Shown here: positions 37,512 to 48,773 of the stretch, one piece after another
Numbering within the stretch: position 1 is the stretch's first letter
Layout: each line of letters starts with the position of its first letter
Source: Citrobacter sp. FP75
GTDB lineage: Bacteria; Pseudomonadota; Gammaproteobacteria; Enterobacterales; Enterobacteriaceae
NCBI RefSeq assembly: GCF_018342065.1
Contig: NZ_JAFDOE010000001.1
Span: 310,001-374,000, forward strand
Length of the DNA: 64,000 nt
Direction: 5' to 3'
The notes under the pieces: generated by a model
Seen by the model: only the letters and a program-made list of their open reading frames with translations
What the model was told of the DNA's origin: nothing
Databases searched by the model: none
Position numbers and translations under genes: made by a program

Positions 37512-38606
37512 ATGTCTTTATTGAAGAGCGCGCATGGTGGTAATACCCGGGAAGCCGCCGCATTATTGGGCATCCTGCCTGAGCAACTGCTGGATTTTAG
37601 CGCGAATATTAACCCGTTGGGTATGCCAGCAAGCTTAAAACGCGCGCTTACCGACAATTTGGACCGTGCGGAGCACTATCCGGACGTAGACTACGCCCAC
37701 CTGCATGCCGCACTGGCGGAGCATCATCACATTCCTGCTTCGTGGATCCTCGCCGGTAACGGGGAGACGGAGTCGATCTTTACGTTGGTTAATAGCCTTA
37801 AGCCGCGCCATGCGATGATAGTCACCCCAGGATTTGCGGAATACCGTCGGGCATTGCAATGGGGCGAATGTGCAATACATGAGTTTGCGCTGTGCGAAGA
37901 AGATGGCTGGCAGCTAACCGGGGCGATTCTCGACGCGCTCACCCCGGACCTGGATTGCCTGTTCCTGTGTACGCCTAACAATCCCACCGGGTTGTTGCCC
38001 GATAAGCCTCTGCTGTTGGAGATAGCACAGCGCTGTGAACAACTCGGCATCGCGCTGATCCTTGATGAAGCGTTCATCGACTTTATCGCCGGGGAACAGG
38101 GATTCATCCCGTTGTTGTATGAGAATCCGCATATCTGGGTATTGCGTTCATTAACCAAATTTTATGCGATACCCGGGCTGCGATTAGGGTATCTGGTCAA
38201 CAGCAACGAGCAGGCCGTAGCGCACCTGCGCAGCCGGCAGATGCCCTGGTCAATCAATGCATTTGCCGCACTGGCGGGCGAAATCATTCTCCACGATAGT
38301 GCCTATCAGCAGGCAACGTGGGAGTGGCTGGAGCAAGAGGGAAGTCGCTTTGATCAACAATTGCAAAAACTGCCTGGCCTGACGGTCTTTCCCGGTCAGG
38401 CTAACTATCGTCTGTTACGCTGCGATCGACCGGGTTTAGATTTGCAAAAATCAATGCTGGAACAGCATATTTTGATCCGCAGTTGCGCCAATTATTCGCG
38501 GTTGGATGCGCGCTACTATCGGGTGGCGGTCCGTGGATTTGAAGAGAATAACCGCCTGCTGGTGGCATTACGCTATGCGCTTAGCGGTACAACCCCTGCT
38601 GATTGA
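37512..38606 (+). CDS. cobD: CobD L-threonine-O-3-phosphate decarboxylase
   Basis: PLP enzyme making (R)-1-amino-2-propanol phosphate, the linker of the cobalamin nucleotide loop. The 364-residue length equals Salmonella CobD. PLP-binding elements are [29 protein letters not shown] and the Schiff-base lysine in [16 protein letters not shown]. The open frame begins at 37425, but GGAG eight bases before the ATG at 37512 and the family length set the start. Its 3' end overlaps nadD (opposite strand) by 26 bases. E. coli K-12 lacks cobD here. Confidence 0.95.
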   Translation: MSLLKSAHGGNTREAAALLGILPEQLLDFSANINPLGMPASLKRALTDNLDRAEHYPDVDYAHLHAALAEHHHIPASWILAGNGETESIFTLVNSLKPRHAMIVTPGFAEYRRALQWGECAIHEFALCEEDGWQLTGAILDALTPDLDCLFLCTPNNPTGLLPDKPLLLEIAQRCEQLGIALILDEAFIDFIAGEQGFIPLLYENPHIWVLRSLTKFYAIPGLRLGYLVNSNEQAVAHLRSRQMPWSINAFAALAGEIILHDSAYQQATWEWLEQEGSRFDQQLQKLPGLTVFPGQANYRLLRCDRPGLDLQKSMLEQHILIRSCANYSRLDARYYRVAVRGFEENNRLLVALRYALSGTTPAD

Positions 38607-39222
38607 TGTAGTCCAGTACGGAATCCGGCATTAAGTCGTCGCACGGCTCGCCGTGTTCCAGGCGCTCGCGGATGAGGGTGGCGGAGATATTGAACCACGG
38701 GGTTTCGGCCAGGTAAATTTTCCCGCAAGGCAGGTTATGCAGGTCATCCGGGGTTGGGGTCAGATGACGTTCCAGCCACTGCTGGTGCTGCGCCTGAGCC
38801 ATCTCCAGCGGATATCCCGGTCGTCGGCAAACAATGAGATGAGTATTGTCCAGAATGGTGTCGGAATCATGCCAGGAAGGAAAGGTAAGCAGCGAGTCCT
38901 GACCGATAATAAACGCCAGCGGCGCGTGTGGCCCTTGCTCCTCGCGCCACTCTTTTAGCGTCTGCGCGGTGTAAGAGGCGGTATCTCGTTTGAGCTCACG
39001 TTCATCCAGAATAAACAAAGGTTTATCAGCGATTGCCAGCTCAAGCATCTGTTTACGCTGTGCGCTGGAGGCTTCTGGCTGCGCACGATGTGGGGGCACA
39101 TTATTGGGCATGATAATCACCCGTGACAAGCCAATCAGATTAGCCAGAATTTCCACGGGTTTTAAATGACCATAATGCACCGGATCAAAGGTGCCACCGA
39201 ACAGAGCCTGTAATGATTTCAT
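38581..39222 (-). CDS. nadD: NadD nicotinate-mononucleotide adenylyltransferase
   Basis: Essential NAD biosynthesis enzyme forming deamido-NAD; 213 residues from the ATG at 39222. The nucleotidyltransferase signature [15 protein letters not shown] and the [10 protein letters not shown] motif are present. The frame is open 29 codons further upstream, inside holA, but the family start is clear. It begins one base after the holA stop, so the two are coupled. Confidence 0.96.
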   Translation of the reverse strand: MKSLQALFGGTFDPVHYGHLKPVEILANLIGLSRVIIMPNNVPPHRAQPEASSAQRKQMLELAIADKPLFILDERELKRDTASYTAQTLKEWREEQGPHAPLAFIIGQDSLLTFPSWHDSDTILDNTHLIVCRRPGYPLEMAQAQHQQWLERHLTPTPDDLHNLPCGKIYLAETPWFNISATLIRERLEHGEPCDDLMPDSVLDYINQQGLYR

Positions 39223-39223
39223 A

Positions 39224-40255
39224 TCAACCGTCAATAAAAACATCTGCCAGCGATTTATGGCAGAGTAGCAGGGAAAGTCCCTCAAGCTCCGCCCACACTG
39301 ACTGACCATAGTCTTGTTTAAGCGTAATTTCCATGCGCGTTAACAGTTGCACTGCCTGACGTAATTGTGCAGGTGAGAGTCGGTTTAGCGCATCACTCAT
39401 CATGCCGCGGCGGTTTTGCCATACCCGGTGCTTATCAAACAGTGCACGCAATGGCGTATGGGATGATTGCCGTTTCAGGTTTACCAGCAACAATAATTCA
39501 CGCTGTATCGTGCGTAGCAAAATAACCGGTTCACTACCCTCAAGGCGCAGTTGCTGCAGAATGTGCAACGCGCGCTTACTTTTGCCCATCAGCAGCGCAT
39601 CCACCCAATGGAAAGGGGTAAAGTGCGCCGCATCGTTAACCGCTTGCTCCACGCGAGGTAGCGTGAGTTTGCCATCAGGCCACAGCAACGATAACCGCTC
39701 CAGTGCCTGCGCCAGGGCTAACAGGTTGCCTTCATAGCAATAGCACAAGAGCTGATTGGCTGCGTCATCCAGTTGCAGGTTATTTTGTTTTGCTCTGGCG
39801 GCAACCCAGCGTGGAAGCTGCGCCTGCTCAGGCGTCTGGCAGCTAACCTGAACCGCATTGTTCGCCAGTTCGGTATACCACGCGGCGTTTTCCTGCGCTT
39901 TGGTCAGCTTGTTGCCGCGAACAATCAGCAGCAGATCGTCATGTAGCAGGCTAACCAGCGTGGCGAGCTGTTCGTTAATGGCGGCATTTGGACCGTTTTC
40001 AGGCAGTTGCAGAAGTAATGTCTGACGGCTGGCAAACAGGCTCATGGCCTGGCAGAGGGAAAAAATAGCCCCCCAGTCAGTGCTGGTGTCGAGAGTGAAA
40101 GTGTGGTGTTCTTCGAACCCTTGCGTGGCAGCGGCCAGACGGACAGCATCCTGGCTTTCCTGCAACAACAGGGGATCGTTGCCCAGTAATAAATACGCCG
40201 CGCGCAGCCCTTCTTTGAGCTGTGCGCGGAGTTGTTCAGGGTACAACTTGAGCAT
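39224..40255 (-). CDS. holA: HolA, DNA polymerase III delta subunit
   Basis: Delta subunit of the clamp loader, which opens the beta sliding clamp; 343 residues. The N-terminal AAA+-like domain includes the beta-contacting hydrophobic wedge [15 protein letters not shown]; the collar domain with helical sequence follows. It shares one base with the lptE stop (TGATG) and is followed by nadD. Confidence 0.96.
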   Translation of the reverse strand: MLKLYPEQLRAQLKEGLRAAYLLLGNDPLLLQESQDAVRLAAATQGFEEHHTFTLDTSTDWGAIFSLCQAMSLFASRQTLLLQLPENGPNAAINEQLATLVSLLHDDLLLIVRGNKLTKAQENAAWYTELANNAVQVSCQTPEQAQLPRWVAARAKQNNLQLDDAANQLLCYCYEGNLLALAQALERLSLLWPDGKLTLPRVEQAVNDAAHFTPFHWVDALLMGKSKRALHILQQLRLEGSEPVILLRTIQRELLLLVNLKRQSSHTPLRALFDKHRVWQNRRGMMSDALNRLSPAQLRQAVQLLTRMEITLKQDYGQSVWAELEGLSLLLCHKSLADVFIDG

Positions 40256-40848
40256 CAGTTACCCAGCGTGGTGGAAACACGCGCCGGAGAAGACGTTGGC
40301 GCTGCTGTGTTGTTCTCAGCAGGTTTTACGTCATCACTGGATGACTGAACGTCAGCAACATGTACGCTTGGCAGTTTACGAATCAACTGTTCGGCCGCTT
40401 TGTCATACATCTCTTTAACGATCATCTCCTGCTCATTATCCTTCGCCAGTGCCGCCTGTGGGTTGTCAAAGAACGAGCGGAAGACGGTGGCGCTGATCGG
40501 GTAAATGTCATGACCCGGAATCAGCACTGAGGCACTGACCGACATCACCATCTGGTATTCAGCCGTTTGACCGTTCTGGAATACAGACGCCGTATCTTGG
40601 GAAATACTGACCGCACCAAGGCGCAGGGACGGAACGTCCTTACGCATTGAACCGTCTTCAAGCAATGTTACACCGTTCAGACGTAATTGATTACGTACCG
40701 CACGGCTTAACGGGCCATTCGGATCGCCAGAGTTCAGAATCATGGTTTTCATCGTGGGTGGGACCTGCGTAGTGCTACGCAGATGCCATCCACACCCGGC
40801 GGTGACCAGCACCGCCAGAGATAACAACAATGTTGTCAGAAGTCGCAC
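40255..40848 (-). CDS. lptE: LptE (RlpB) LPS-assembly lipoprotein
   Basis: Outer-membrane lipoprotein plug of the LptD LPS translocon; 197 residues. The signal peptide ends in the lipobox VTAGC with Cys19 as the lipid site. The C-terminal tail is rich in Ser/Thr/Ala/Pro. It starts 14 bases after leuS and overlaps holA by one base. Confidence 0.95.
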   Translation of the reverse strand: MRLLTTLLLSLAVLVTAGCGWHLRSTTQVPPTMKTMILNSGDPNGPLSRAVRNQLRLNGVTLLEDGSMRKDVPSLRLGAVSISQDTASVFQNGQTAEYQMVMSVSASVLIPGHDIYPISATVFRSFFDNPQAALAKDNEQEMIVKEMYDKAAEQLIRKLPSVHVADVQSSSDDVKPAENNTAAPTSSPARVSTTLGN

Positions 40849-40862
40849 GCTTCCTCCCGCGC

Positions 40863-43445
40863 TTAGCCAACGACCAGATTGAGGAGTTTACCCGGTACAT
40901 AAATCACTTTACGTACGGTAACGCCATCAAGATATTTTGCCACCAGGTGTTCCTGGCCAGCACGCTCACGAACCTGCTCTTCGGTGGCGTTTACCGGAAC
41001 GGTAATTTTACCACGGACTTTACCGTTTACCTGAACCACAACCAGCGTTGAGTCTTCGACCATTGCGCTTTCATCAGCAACCGGCCACGGTGCGTTGTCG
41101 ATATCGCCTTCACCTTTCAGCGCCTGCCACAAAGTGAAGCAAACGTGTGGGGTGAACGGGTTAAGCATACGCACAACGGCCAGCAATGCTTCCTGCATCA
41201 AAGCTCTGTCCTGCTCGTCTTCCTGCGGCGCTTTCGCCAGCTTGTTCATCAGTTCCATAATCGCCGCAATGGCGGTGTTAAAGGTCTGACGACGGCCGAT
41301 ATCATCGGTCACTTTAGCGATGGTTTTGTGAACATCACGACGCAGCGCTTTCTGATCTTCGCTCAATACGTCAACGTTCAGGGCAGCAACATCACCTTTG
41401 CTGGTGTGTTCGTAAACCAGTTTCCAGACACGCTTCAGGAAGCGGTTTGCTCCTTCAACGCCGGATTCCTGCCATTCCAGAGTCATGTCAGCCGGGGAGG
41501 CGAACATCATGAACAGACGCACGGTGTCCGCGCCGTAACGCTCAACCATCACCTGCGGGTCGATGCCGTTGTTTTTCGACTTGGACATCTTGCTCATGCC
41601 GGTATACACCAGTTCATGACCTTCGGCATCCTGCGCCTTCACGATACGGCCTTTCTCGTCACGTTCAACGATCGCGTCAACCGGAGAAACCCAGTTACGT
41701 TCGCCATTGGCTCCGACGTAGTAGAAGGCATCAGCCAGTACCATACCCTGACACAGCAGCTGTTTAGCCGGTTCGTCAGAGTTCACCATGCCCGCGTCAC
41801 GCATCAGCTTGTGGAAGAAGCGGAAGTAGAGCAGGTGCATGATGGCGTGTTCAATCCCGCCAATGTAGATGTCAACCGGCAGCCAGTAGTTGGCGGCCTT
41901 AGAGTCCAGCATGCCTTCCTGATACTGCGGGCAGGTGTAGCGCGCGTAGTACCATGAAGATTCCATAAAGGTATCAAAGGTGTCGGTTTCACGCAGCGCA
42001 GGCATACCGTTAACGGTCGTTTTTGCCCACTCCGGGTCAGCTTTGATCGGGCTGGTGATTCCGTCCATGACCACATCTTCTGGCAGAATGACCGGCAGCT
42101 GATCTTCTGGCGTTGGCAGTACGGTGCCATCTTCCAGCGTGACCATCGGGATCGGTGCACCCCAGTAACGCTGACGGGAAACGCCCCAGTCGCGCAGACG
42201 GTAGTTCACTTTACGCTCGCCTACACCTTTTTCGACCAGCTTGTCGGCAATGGCATTAAAGGCGGCTTCGAAGGCCAGACCGTCAAACTCGCCAGAGTTA
42301 AACAGTACGCCTTTCTCGGTCAGTGCCTGCTCAGACAGATCCGGTTCTGAGCCGTCAGCTGCCAGAATGACCGGTTTGATGCTCAGGCCATATTTGGTGG
42401 CAAACTCGTAGTCGCGCTGATCGTGGCCCGGAACGGCCATTACGGCACCTGTGCCATATTCCATCAACACGAAGTTTGCCGCCCAAACCGGGATCTCTTC
42501 GCCGGTCAGCGGGTGAATCGCTTTGAAGCCGGTGTCGACGCCTTTTTTCTCCATGGTCGCCATTTCAGCTTCGGCAACCTTGGTGTTGCGGCACTCGTCA
42601 ATGAAGGCGGCCAGTTCTGGGTTGTTCGCGGCGGCTTTCTGCGCCAGCGGGTGACCTGCGGCAACCGCCAGGTAGGTCGCACCCATAAAGGTGTCCGGGC
42701 GGGTGGTGTAAACGGTCAGCGTGTTGTCGTAACCATTGACGTCGAAGGTGATTTCCACGCCTTCAGAACGGCCAATCCAGTTACGCTGCATGGTTTTAAC
42801 GGTGTCCGGCCAGTGATCCAGGTTATCCAGATCGCGCAGCAGTTCGTCTGCGTAAGCGGTGATTTTGATGAACCACTGTGGGATCTCTTTACGCTCAACC
42901 TTGGTGTCGCAGCGCCAGCAGCAACCGTCGATAACCTGTTCGTTCGCAAGGACGGTCTGGTCGTTAGGGCACCAGTTAACCGCTGAAGTTTTTTTGTACA
43001 CCAGACCTTTTTTGTACAGTTCGGTGAAGAATTTTTGCTCCCAACGGTAATATTCCGGGGTGCAGGTCGCCAGCTCACGGCTCCAGTCATAGCCGAAGCC
43101 CAGCATTTTGAGCTGGTTTTTCATGTAAGCGATGTTGTCGTACGTCCACGGTGCGGGCGCGGTGTTGTTTTTAACCGCAGCGCCTTCTGCAGGCAGACCG
43201 AATGCATCCCAGCCAATAGGCTGCAGGACGTTTTTACCCAGCATACGTTGGTAGCGGGCGATTACGTCACCGATGGTGTAGTTACGTACGTGGCCCATGT
43301 GTAGTCGACCAGAAGGATAGGGAAGCATAGACAGGCAGTAATACTTCTCTTTGCTCTCGTCTTCGGTAACTTCAAATGTGCGCTTCTCATCCCAGTGAAG
43401 CTGTACTTTGGATTCTATCTCTTCCGGGCGGTATTGCTCTTGCAT
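40863..43445 (-). CDS. leuS: LeuS leucyl-tRNA synthetase
   Basis: Class I aminoacyl-tRNA synthetase of 860 residues. The HIGH box is HMGH in [19 protein letters not shown] and the KMSKS box is in [15 protein letters not shown]; the CP1 editing domain ([16 protein letters not shown]) and zinc-ribbon cysteines ([11 protein letters not shown]) are intact. I place the start at [10 protein letters not shown] (43445); the frame extends eight codons upstream without support. First gene of leuS-lptE-holA-nadD. Confidence 0.97.
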   Translation of the reverse strand: MQEQYRPEEIESKVQLHWDEKRTFEVTEDESKEKYYCLSMLPYPSGRLHMGHVRNYTIGDVIARYQRMLGKNVLQPIGWDAFGLPAEGAAVKNNTAPAPWTYDNIAYMKNQLKMLGFGYDWSRELATCTPEYYRWEQKFFTELYKKGLVYKKTSAVNWCPNDQTVLANEQVIDGCCWRCDTKVERKEIPQWFIKITAYADELLRDLDNLDHWPDTVKTMQRNWIGRSEGVEITFDVNGYDNTLTVYTTRPDTFMGATYLAVAAGHPLAQKAAANNPELAAFIDECRNTKVAEAEMATMEKKGVDTGFKAIHPLTGEEIPVWAANFVLMEYGTGAVMAVPGHDQRDYEFATKYGLSIKPVILAADGSEPDLSEQALTEKGVLFNSGEFDGLAFEAAFNAIADKLVEKGVGERKVNYRLRDWGVSRQRYWGAPIPMVTLEDGTVLPTPEDQLPVILPEDVVMDGITSPIKADPEWAKTTVNGMPALRETDTFDTFMESSWYYARYTCPQYQEGMLDSKAANYWLPVDIYIGGIEHAIMHLLYFRFFHKLMRDAGMVNSDEPAKQLLCQGMVLADAFYYVGANGERNWVSPVDAIVERDEKGRIVKAQDAEGHELVYTGMSKMSKSKNNGIDPQVMVERYGADTVRLFMMFASPADMTLEWQESGVEGANRFLKRVWKLVYEHTSKGDVAALNVDVLSEDQKALRRDVHKTIAKVTDDIGRRQTFNTAIAAIMELMNKLAKAPQEDEQDRALMQEALLAVVRMLNPFTPHVCFTLWQALKGEGDIDNAPWPVADESAMVEDSTLVVVQVNGKVRGKITVPVNATEEQVRERAGQEHLVAKYLDGVTVRKVIYVPGKLLNLVVG

Positions 43446-43680
43446 GGCAGCCAGTGGTCCTGTTTTCAATACAGCTACAAACGTAGCTTTAGATGTGGTG
43501 TTTCAGATCCGCATAGCATAGCCCAAACGTCCGCGTCAAAACAGCCTTTCGCGCATTCAGCATTGAATTCCCGCAAGGATAAATATTGCACGAATTTACA
43601 TACTCTGTGGACAGTCTTGCAAAGCGTAGCGTAAATAACGTCTATTATTATAGACAGTTAACGACCCAGGAGGCGAAGCG

Positions 43681-44163
43681 ATGAACAAGGTTGCTCAATA
43701 TTACCGTGAACTGGTGACGTCACTTAGCGAGCGTCTGCGCAATGGTGAACGCGATATCGATGCGCTGGTGGAGCAGGCACGTCAGCGAGTTATGCAGACC
43801 GGGGAGTTAACGCGAACCGAGGTGGAGGAACTCACAAGGGCCGTCAGACGCGACCTTGAAGAGTTTGCGCTTAGTTACGAAGAGAGCCTTGATGAGGAGA
43901 CTGACAGCGTCTTTATGCGGGTCATCAAGGAAAGTATCTGGCAGGAACTGGCAGATATTACCGATAAAACGCAGCTCGAATGGCGCGAAGTGTTCCAGGA
44001 TCTCAGCCATCACGGGGTTTATCACAGCGGTGAAGTGGTTGGGCTGGGGAATCTGGTGTGCGAGAAGTGCCACTTCCACTTAGCCGTTTACACACCGGAT
44101 GTGCTGCCGCTTTGTCCGAAATGTGGTCACGATCAATTCCAGCGACGACCGTTTGAGCCGTAA
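43681..44163 (+). CDS. ybeL: YbeL, DUF1451 zinc-ribbon protein
   Basis: Conserved protein of 160 residues: a charged, helical N-terminal two thirds rich in Glu and Arg, and a C-terminal zinc ribbon with two CxxC pairs (VCEKCHFHLA and LCPKCGHDQF). A strong ribosome site (AGGAGGCGAAGCG) precedes the ATG. The molecular function is unknown. It is divergent from leuS and converges on rihA; the genes between ybeL and rihA in E. coli are absent. Confidence 0.92.
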   Translation: MNKVAQYYRELVTSLSERLRNGERDIDALVEQARQRVMQTGELTRTEVEELTRAVRRDLEEFALSYEESLDEETDSVFMRVIKESIWQELADITDKTQLEWREVFQDLSHHGVYHSGEVVGLGNLVCEKCHFHLAVYTPDVLPLCPKCGHDQFQRRPFEP

Positions 44164-44168
44164 TTTTG

Positions 44169-44193
44169 TGCCGGATGGTATCGCCATCCGGCA
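44169..44193. repeat. REP-like palindrome between ybeL and rihA
   Basis: TGCCGGATGG-TATCG-CCATCCGGCA is a perfect 10-bp stem of REP type (GCCGGAT core) between two convergent genes. It has no T-run, so it acts as a transcript-end stem or nucleoid-protein site rather than an intrinsic terminator by itself. Confidence 0.7.
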
Positions 44194-44198
44194 ATTCA

Positions 44199-45134
44199 TC
44201 AGGCATAAAACTTGAGACGTTCGGCCAGCAGATCGACAAATCCTTCGCGATCCACATCTACCATCACTGTGGCGTTTGGCTTATTACCGCTCAGGAAGTA
44301 GTAATCCACCACGGTCATGCCTTGCGTGTATTTCCCCTGCGTCTCTACGCCGACCCAACGTTCAACAGTAGTGAACAGTTCCGGTTTCAGCAACCAGGCG
44401 ATGGTGCACGGGTCGTGCAGCGGTGCGCCGACGAACCCCCATTTCTCGTCTTTGTGATATTCGAGAAAGAAATCCAGTAACTCAGCAACAATCGTCGAAA
44501 TGGGATTACCAATAGCGCGGAATCGCTCGGTATCTTCACGATGAATTTGCGCTTTATGCGTGACATCAAGTCCGGCCATCACCACCGGAATGCCCGACTG
44601 GAATACGATCTCAGCGGCTTCTGGATCCACGAAAATGTTGAACTCGGCGGCGGGCGTCCAGTTCCCGAGGCCCATCGCACCGCCCATAATCACGATGCGG
44701 GCAATTTTATTGTGCAGTTCAGGATGGCTGTTCAGCAGTAATGCCACGTTAGTCTGCGGGCCGGTTGACACAATAGTGACCGGTTCAGGGCTTTCACGCA
44801 GGGTTTTCGTCATCAACTCCACTGCTGTACAGCGTTGTGGGGCGAAAGCGGGATCCGGTAGCGCTGGGCCGTCCAGGCCGCTCTCCCCGTGAACGTTATC
44901 GGCAATAATCAAATCACGCATCAGCGGTTTCACCGCGCCACCAGCAACGGGAATATCCGTACGGTTGAGCAGCGTTAACATACGCAGCACATTACGCAGG
45001 GTTTTGTCAGGTGTCTGGTTACCGGCAGATGAGGTTATCGCTTTCACATCCAGTTCAGGTGAGGCGAGGGCGAGAACAATTGCGATAGCGTCGTCATGAC
45101 CTGGATCGCAATCAAACAGGATCGGAAGTGCCAT
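44199..45134 (-). CDS. rihA: RihA pyrimidine-specific ribonucleoside hydrolase
   Basis: Nucleoside hydrolase of 311 residues cleaving cytidine and uridine to ribose and base. The calcium-binding cluster is DCDPGHDDA at residues 8-16, and the conserved [13 protein letters not shown] and [20 protein letters not shown] are present. AAGGAG precedes the ATG. It lies 116 bases downstream of gltL, likely separately transcribed. Confidence 0.95.
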   Translation of the reverse strand: MALPILFDCDPGHDDAIAIVLALASPELDVKAITSSAGNQTPDKTLRNVLRMLTLLNRTDIPVAGGAVKPLMRDLIIADNVHGESGLDGPALPDPAFAPQRCTAVELMTKTLRESPEPVTIVSTGPQTNVALLLNSHPELHNKIARIVIMGGAMGLGNWTPAAEFNIFVDPEAAEIVFQSGIPVVMAGLDVTHKAQIHREDTERFRAIGNPISTIVAELLDFFLEYHKDEKWGFVGAPLHDPCTIAWLLKPELFTTVERWVGVETQGKYTQGMTVVDYYFLSGNKPNATVMVDVDREGFVDLLAERLKFYA

Positions 45135-45219
45135 TGTTGCTCCTTGTGAGTGGGACTTTGTGACAAGGTTAACGCCGGGCTGTATGTGATTCGAGAAGCG
45201 AAGAGATAAAGCGTGAGTT

Positions 45220-45243
45220 GGCGCGCACTCTGATGTGCGCGCC
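45220..45243. terminator. GC-rich hairpin downstream of gltL
   Basis: GGCGCGCAC-TCTGAT-GTGCGCGCC forms a perfect 9-bp stem eight bases after the gltL stop. No clear T-run follows on the minus strand, so termination there would be imperfect or Rho-assisted. Confidence 0.55.
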
Positions 45244-45250
45244 GGGAAAA

Positions 45251-45976
45251 TTAATGCAGTATTTTGGCCAGGAAGTCTTTAGCGCGGTCTGATTTTGGAT
45301 TGGCAAAAAACTCTTCTTTCGGTGAGTCTTCCACAATCCTGCCTTCATCCATAAAGATCACCCGGTTCGCCACTTTCCGCGCAAAGCCCATTTCATGGGT
45401 GACTACCATCATGGTCATCCCTTCATGGGCCAGTTCAACCATGACGTCCAGCACCTCGTTGATCATTTCGGGATCGAGCGCCGACGTTGGTTCATCAAAC
45501 AGCATGGCAATAGGATCCATACACAGCGCCCGGGCAATGGCCACGCGCTGCTGCTGCCCACCGGAAAGCTGGGCCGGAAACTTTTCAGCATGTGCAGATA
45601 ACCCCACTCGTTCAAGCAGCTTTTGCGCTTTCTCGCGTGCTGGCGTTTTATCGCGCTTGAGCACTTTCACCTGGGCCAGCGTCAGGTTTTCGATGATCGA
45701 CAAATGCGGGAACAGTTCAAAGTGCTGGAAGACCATACCCACGCGGGAACGCAGTTTGGCCAGATCGGTTTTTTTGTCATTCACCACGGTACCATCAACG
45801 GTGATCACACCCTGCTGCACAGGTTCCAGACCGTTTACCGTTTTGATAAGCGTTGACTTACCTGAACCTGACGGACCGCAGACCACGACCACTTCACCTT
45901 TTTTGACTTCCGTGGAGCAGTCGGTCAGCACCTGAAAGTGACCATACCATTTAGAAACATTTTTCAGGGTAATCAT
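45251..45976 (-). CDS. gltL: GltL glutamate/aspartate ABC transporter ATPase
   Basis: ATP-binding subunit of 241 residues. Walker A is GPSGSGKST, the Q-loop region [10 protein letters not shown], the ABC signature [15 protein letters not shown], Walker [13 protein letters not shown] and the H-loop VVTHEMGFA. It is the last gene of gltIJKL and shares one base with gltK. Confidence 0.97.
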   Translation of the reverse strand: MITLKNVSKWYGHFQVLTDCSTEVKKGEVVVVCGPSGSGKSTLIKTVNGLEPVQQGVITVDGTVVNDKKTDLAKLRSRVGMVFQHFELFPHLSIIENLTLAQVKVLKRDKTPAREKAQKLLERVGLSAHAEKFPAQLSGGQQQRVAIARALCMDPIAMLFDEPTSALDPEMINEVLDVMVELAHEGMTMMVVTHEMGFARKVANRVIFMDEGRIVEDSPKEEFFANPKSDRAKDFLAKILH

Positions 45977-46650
45977 TAAACTGTCCTTTTCTTCAAATAG
46001 CTGACCAACAACGATGCGCTCAGACTGAATACAAAATAGACGGCGCCAGCGAACAGAATCATCTCGACCTGTGTACCGTCACGCTCGCCAATGGTGGAGG
46101 CGGTGCGGAAGAAATCTGCCAGACTCAATACGTAGACCAGCGAGGTATCCTGAAACAGGACGATGCCCTGAGTGAGCAGCAATGGCACCATCGCGCGAAA
46201 TGCCTGCGGCAATATGATGAGCTTCATTGACTGCCAGTGGGTCATCCCCAATGCCAGCGCGGCGCTGGACTGTCCACGAGAGATACTCTGGATCCCGGCA
46301 CGGATAATCTCTGAGTAGTACGCCGCTTCAAACATTGAAAACGCCACCATTGCTGAGATCAGGCGAATATCGGTTTTCGGTGACAGGCCTAATACGTTCT
46401 GCAAAAATCCGGGCACAATCAGGTAAAACCACAGCAGCACCATCACCAGTGGAATGGAGCGGAAAACGTTAACGTAGATCTTCGCAAACCAGGCAATGGG
46501 GGCGAAGCTGGACAGGCGCATCACTGCAAGGAGCGTGCCCCAAACGATGCCGATGATAACCGCCGTGACGGTAATTTTTAGCGTAATAAGCAGCCCATCC
46601 AGCAGATACGGCAGGGAGGGGACGATTGAACTCCAGTCAAATTCGTACAT
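45976..46650 (-). CDS. gltK: GltK glutamate/aspartate ABC transporter permease
   Basis: Inner-membrane permease of 224 residues, HAAT family, with about five helices and the EAA loop [20 protein letters not shown]. It pairs with GltJ to form the channel. One-base overlaps with gltJ and gltL show tight coupling. Confidence 0.96.
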   Translation of the reverse strand: MYEFDWSSIVPSLPYLLDGLLITLKITVTAVIIGIVWGTLLAVMRLSSFAPIAWFAKIYVNVFRSIPLVMVLLWFYLIVPGFLQNVLGLSPKTDIRLISAMVAFSMFEAAYYSEIIRAGIQSISRGQSSAALALGMTHWQSMKLIILPQAFRAMVPLLLTQGIVLFQDTSLVYVLSLADFFRTASTIGERDGTQVEMILFAGAVYFVFSLSASLLVSYLKKRTV

Positions 46651-47390
46651 TATTTGCCTCCCAAATTGCCCGGCAGGCGAGTTTTACGTTCAACCAGATT
46701 CATCACCAGCATAATAAAGGCGTTAATCAATACGTAAGCAAGGGTGATAGCGGTAAACGACTCCCAGGCGTGGGCAGAATAATCCAGCAGTTTGCCTGCC
46801 TGCGCCGCCATATCTACCAGACCGATGGTCGAGGCGATGGCGGAGTTTTTCACCAGGTTCATCATCTCTGAGGTCATTGGCGGGACAATCACGCGGTAAG
46901 CGTTAGGCAGCAGAACATAGCGATAGGCCTGCGGCAGCGTCAGCCCCATCGCCAGCGCGGCGTTTTTTTGCCCGCGGGGTAGGGACTGAATCGCAGCGCG
47001 CACCTGCTCACAAACGCGGGCGGCGGTAAACAGCCCCAGACATAGCATTGATGAGAGGAAAAACTGAATGTTAGGATCCAGTTCTGACTTGAACCACATG
47101 CCAATATTTTCCGGCAGCAGCTCGGGGATCACCAGATACCAGGTAAAAAACTGAACGATCAGCGGAACGTTACGAAACAGTTCAACGTACAACGTGCCAA
47201 TCCCGGAAAGAAAACGATTGGGAACGGTGCGTAAGATGCCGAATAAGGAGCCTACCAGAAAAGCGATAATCCAGGCGGTGATAGATAACGCGACGGTGAC
47301 CTGGAAGCCGCTCCAGAGCCAGCCGAGATAGGTGGTGTTGCCGAACGGGGCTGCTTGTAAAAAAATACCCCAGTTCCAGTCTATAGACAT
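46650..47390 (-). CDS. gltJ: GltJ glutamate/aspartate ABC transporter permease
   Basis: Permease partner of GltK, 246 residues, with the EAA loop [21 protein letters not shown] ribosome site CTGGAG lies ten bases before the ATG, inside the end of the SroC hairpin region. Transcription reaches it only by reading past the terminator at the SroC 3' end, which lowers JKL relative to gltI. Confidence 0.96.
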   Translation of the reverse strand: MSIDWNWGIFLQAAPFGNTTYLGWLWSGFQVTVALSITAWIIAFLVGSLFGILRTVPNRFLSGIGTLYVELFRNVPLIVQFFTWYLVIPELLPENIGMWFKSELDPNIQFFLSSMLCLGLFTAARVCEQVRAAIQSLPRGQKNAALAMGLTLPQAYRYVLLPNAYRVIVPPMTSEMMNLVKNSAIASTIGLVDMAAQAGKLLDYSAHAWESFTAITLAYVLINAFIMLVMNLVERKTRLPGNLGGK

Positions 47391-47402
47391 AAATCTACTC
47401 CA

Positions 47403-47556
47403 GAAAAAAAAGGGTAGCAGCGCTACCCTCGAAGATTGTTGAGAAGCTCATTTTTCGCGTTGAGTGGGGAACGACCACTCAACGTATAGTCTGTCCATGC
47501 TTCCCGACAATCGTGAGGGCAAGGTGAACTCGCCCCATTTCGTTTTAGTTAGTTAA
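47403..47556 (-). ncRNA. sroC: SroC small RNA (gltI-gltJ spacer)
   Basis: In E. coli and Salmonella the spacer between gltI and gltJ is processed from the gltIJKL mRNA to give SroC, an Hfq-bound sponge RNA that triggers decay of GcvB (and MgrR). The 158-base spacer here has the expected position and strand, and its 3' end is an intrinsic terminator: GGGTAGC-GCT-GCTACCC (47412-47428) followed by eight T residues. The 5' end, made by RNase E near the gltI stop, is approximate. Confidence 0.75.
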
Positions 47557-48457
47557 GTGCTTTATCATTCGGTTCTTTGAACAAGGCCTTCATTTCGCTC
47601 GACAGTTCGAAATTCATGTTCAGGTTCTTCGGCGGAATTGGGTTTTTAAACCACTTATCAAACCATTTCTCCGCTTCGCCTGAGGTTTGTGCCTGCGCAA
47701 TGGTGTCATCCATCAGCTTTTTGAACGCCACGTCGTCTTTACGCAGCATACAGCCGTAGGCTTCCTGAGATTGCGGCTTGCCGACGATCTCCCAGTTGTC
47801 CGGCTTCTTCGCCTTCGCGCGTTCGCCTGCCAGCAGGGCGTCATCCATCATAAAGGCAACGGCGCGACCACTTTCCAGGGTGCGGAAAGAGTCACCGTGG
47901 TCTTTTGCGCTGATGATGCGCATATCCATTTTTTGCTCTTCATTTAGCTTATGCAGCAGCACTTCCGAAGTGGTGCCGGAAGTCACGACCACCGCTTTGC
48001 CTTTCAGGTCGGCGAAATCTTTGATGTCGCCGCCTTTTTTCGCCAGCAGACGGGTGCCGACAACGAAAATGGTGTCAGAGAACGCAGCTTGCTTCTGGCG
48101 CTCAACGTTGTTGGTGGTGGAGCCACACTCAAAGTCGAAGGTGCCGTTTTGCAGCAGCGGGATACGGTTCTGGGAGGTAATTGGAATCAGCTTCACCTGC
48201 AGGTCAGGCTTGTTCAGCTTTTTCTTCACGGCCTCAACAATGGCGTTGGAGTAATCCTGTGAATAACCGACCACTTTTTGCTGATTGTCGTAGTAGGAAA
48301 ACGGGACCGAGGATTCGCGGTGTCCGACGACGATCACGCCATTTTTAGCGATTTTATCCAGCGTACTGCCTGCCGCAGGGGCGGCATCTTCTGCGTGCGC
48401 CAGGCCAGCAGACATTCCCATAACCAGCATGGTTGTGGCGAGCTTACGTAATTGCAT
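47549..48457 (-). CDS. gltI: GltI periplasmic glutamate/aspartate-binding protein
   Basis: Periplasmic solute-binding protein of the GltIJKL system, 302 residues. A signal peptide (MQLRKLATTMLVMGMSAGLAHA) is followed by the family domain with VVGHRESSVPFSYYDNQQKV and FDFECGSTTNNVERQKQAAF. The ATG at 48457 has AAGGAG six bases upstream; the upstream in-frame ATG at 48502 falls in the regulatory leader. The leader has a C/A-rich GcvB target. Confidence 0.96.
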   Translation of the reverse strand: MQLRKLATTMLVMGMSAGLAHAEDAAPAAGSTLDKIAKNGVIVVGHRESSVPFSYYDNQQKVVGYSQDYSNAIVEAVKKKLNKPDLQVKLIPITSQNRIPLLQNGTFDFECGSTTNNVERQKQAAFSDTIFVVGTRLLAKKGGDIKDFADLKGKAVVVTSGTTSEVLLHKLNEEQKMDMRIISAKDHGDSFRTLESGRAVAFMMDDALLAGERAKAKKPDNWEIVGKPQSQEAYGCMLRKDDVAFKKLMDDTIAQAQTSGEAEKWFDKWFKNPIPPKNLNMNFELSSEMKALFKEPNDKALN

Positions 48458-48500
48458 ATCCAACTCCTTTATCGTCTGCGCCATGGACGCATTGATACCC

Positions 48501-48522
48501 ATTGTGATGTTGTTATTGTTTG
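48501..48522 (-). promoter_or_regulatory. C/A-rich GcvB target in the gltI leader
   Basis: The minus strand reads AACAATAACAACATCACAAT, lying about 44-65 nucleotides upstream of the gltI AUG. In Salmonella the C/A-rich element at about -45 to -57 of gltI is the GcvB R1 target and also enhances translation; position and composition agree. The remaining upstream DNA (48523-48770) should hold the gltI promoter; no gene is seen there. Confidence 0.65.
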
Positions 48523-48773
48523 CTACTTAAAAGTGCAGTCTTGTATATGTTTGTTAACATTTAGTTTGGATGAATGTAAAGAATTTGCTGTGTTATTGTT
48601 TATTTTTGCGAGGTGCGCCGCACCATTTGGGGGCAAAAATATCTTGTTGCACTTATCAGGTGCTACCTGTGCTCAACTTTGGTGCGACCAGGTTGCACAT
48701 TCAGCCAAAACAACGTTTGCCTTGTATAACAAAGCAATAGGCGTGCCAGAATGGGAAGGGGAAGTGTTTTGTT

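Noticed and set aside
41145-41957. 270-codon plus-strand frame inside leuS
   Set aside because: Shadow of leuS; composition reflects the antisense of a highly biased gene.
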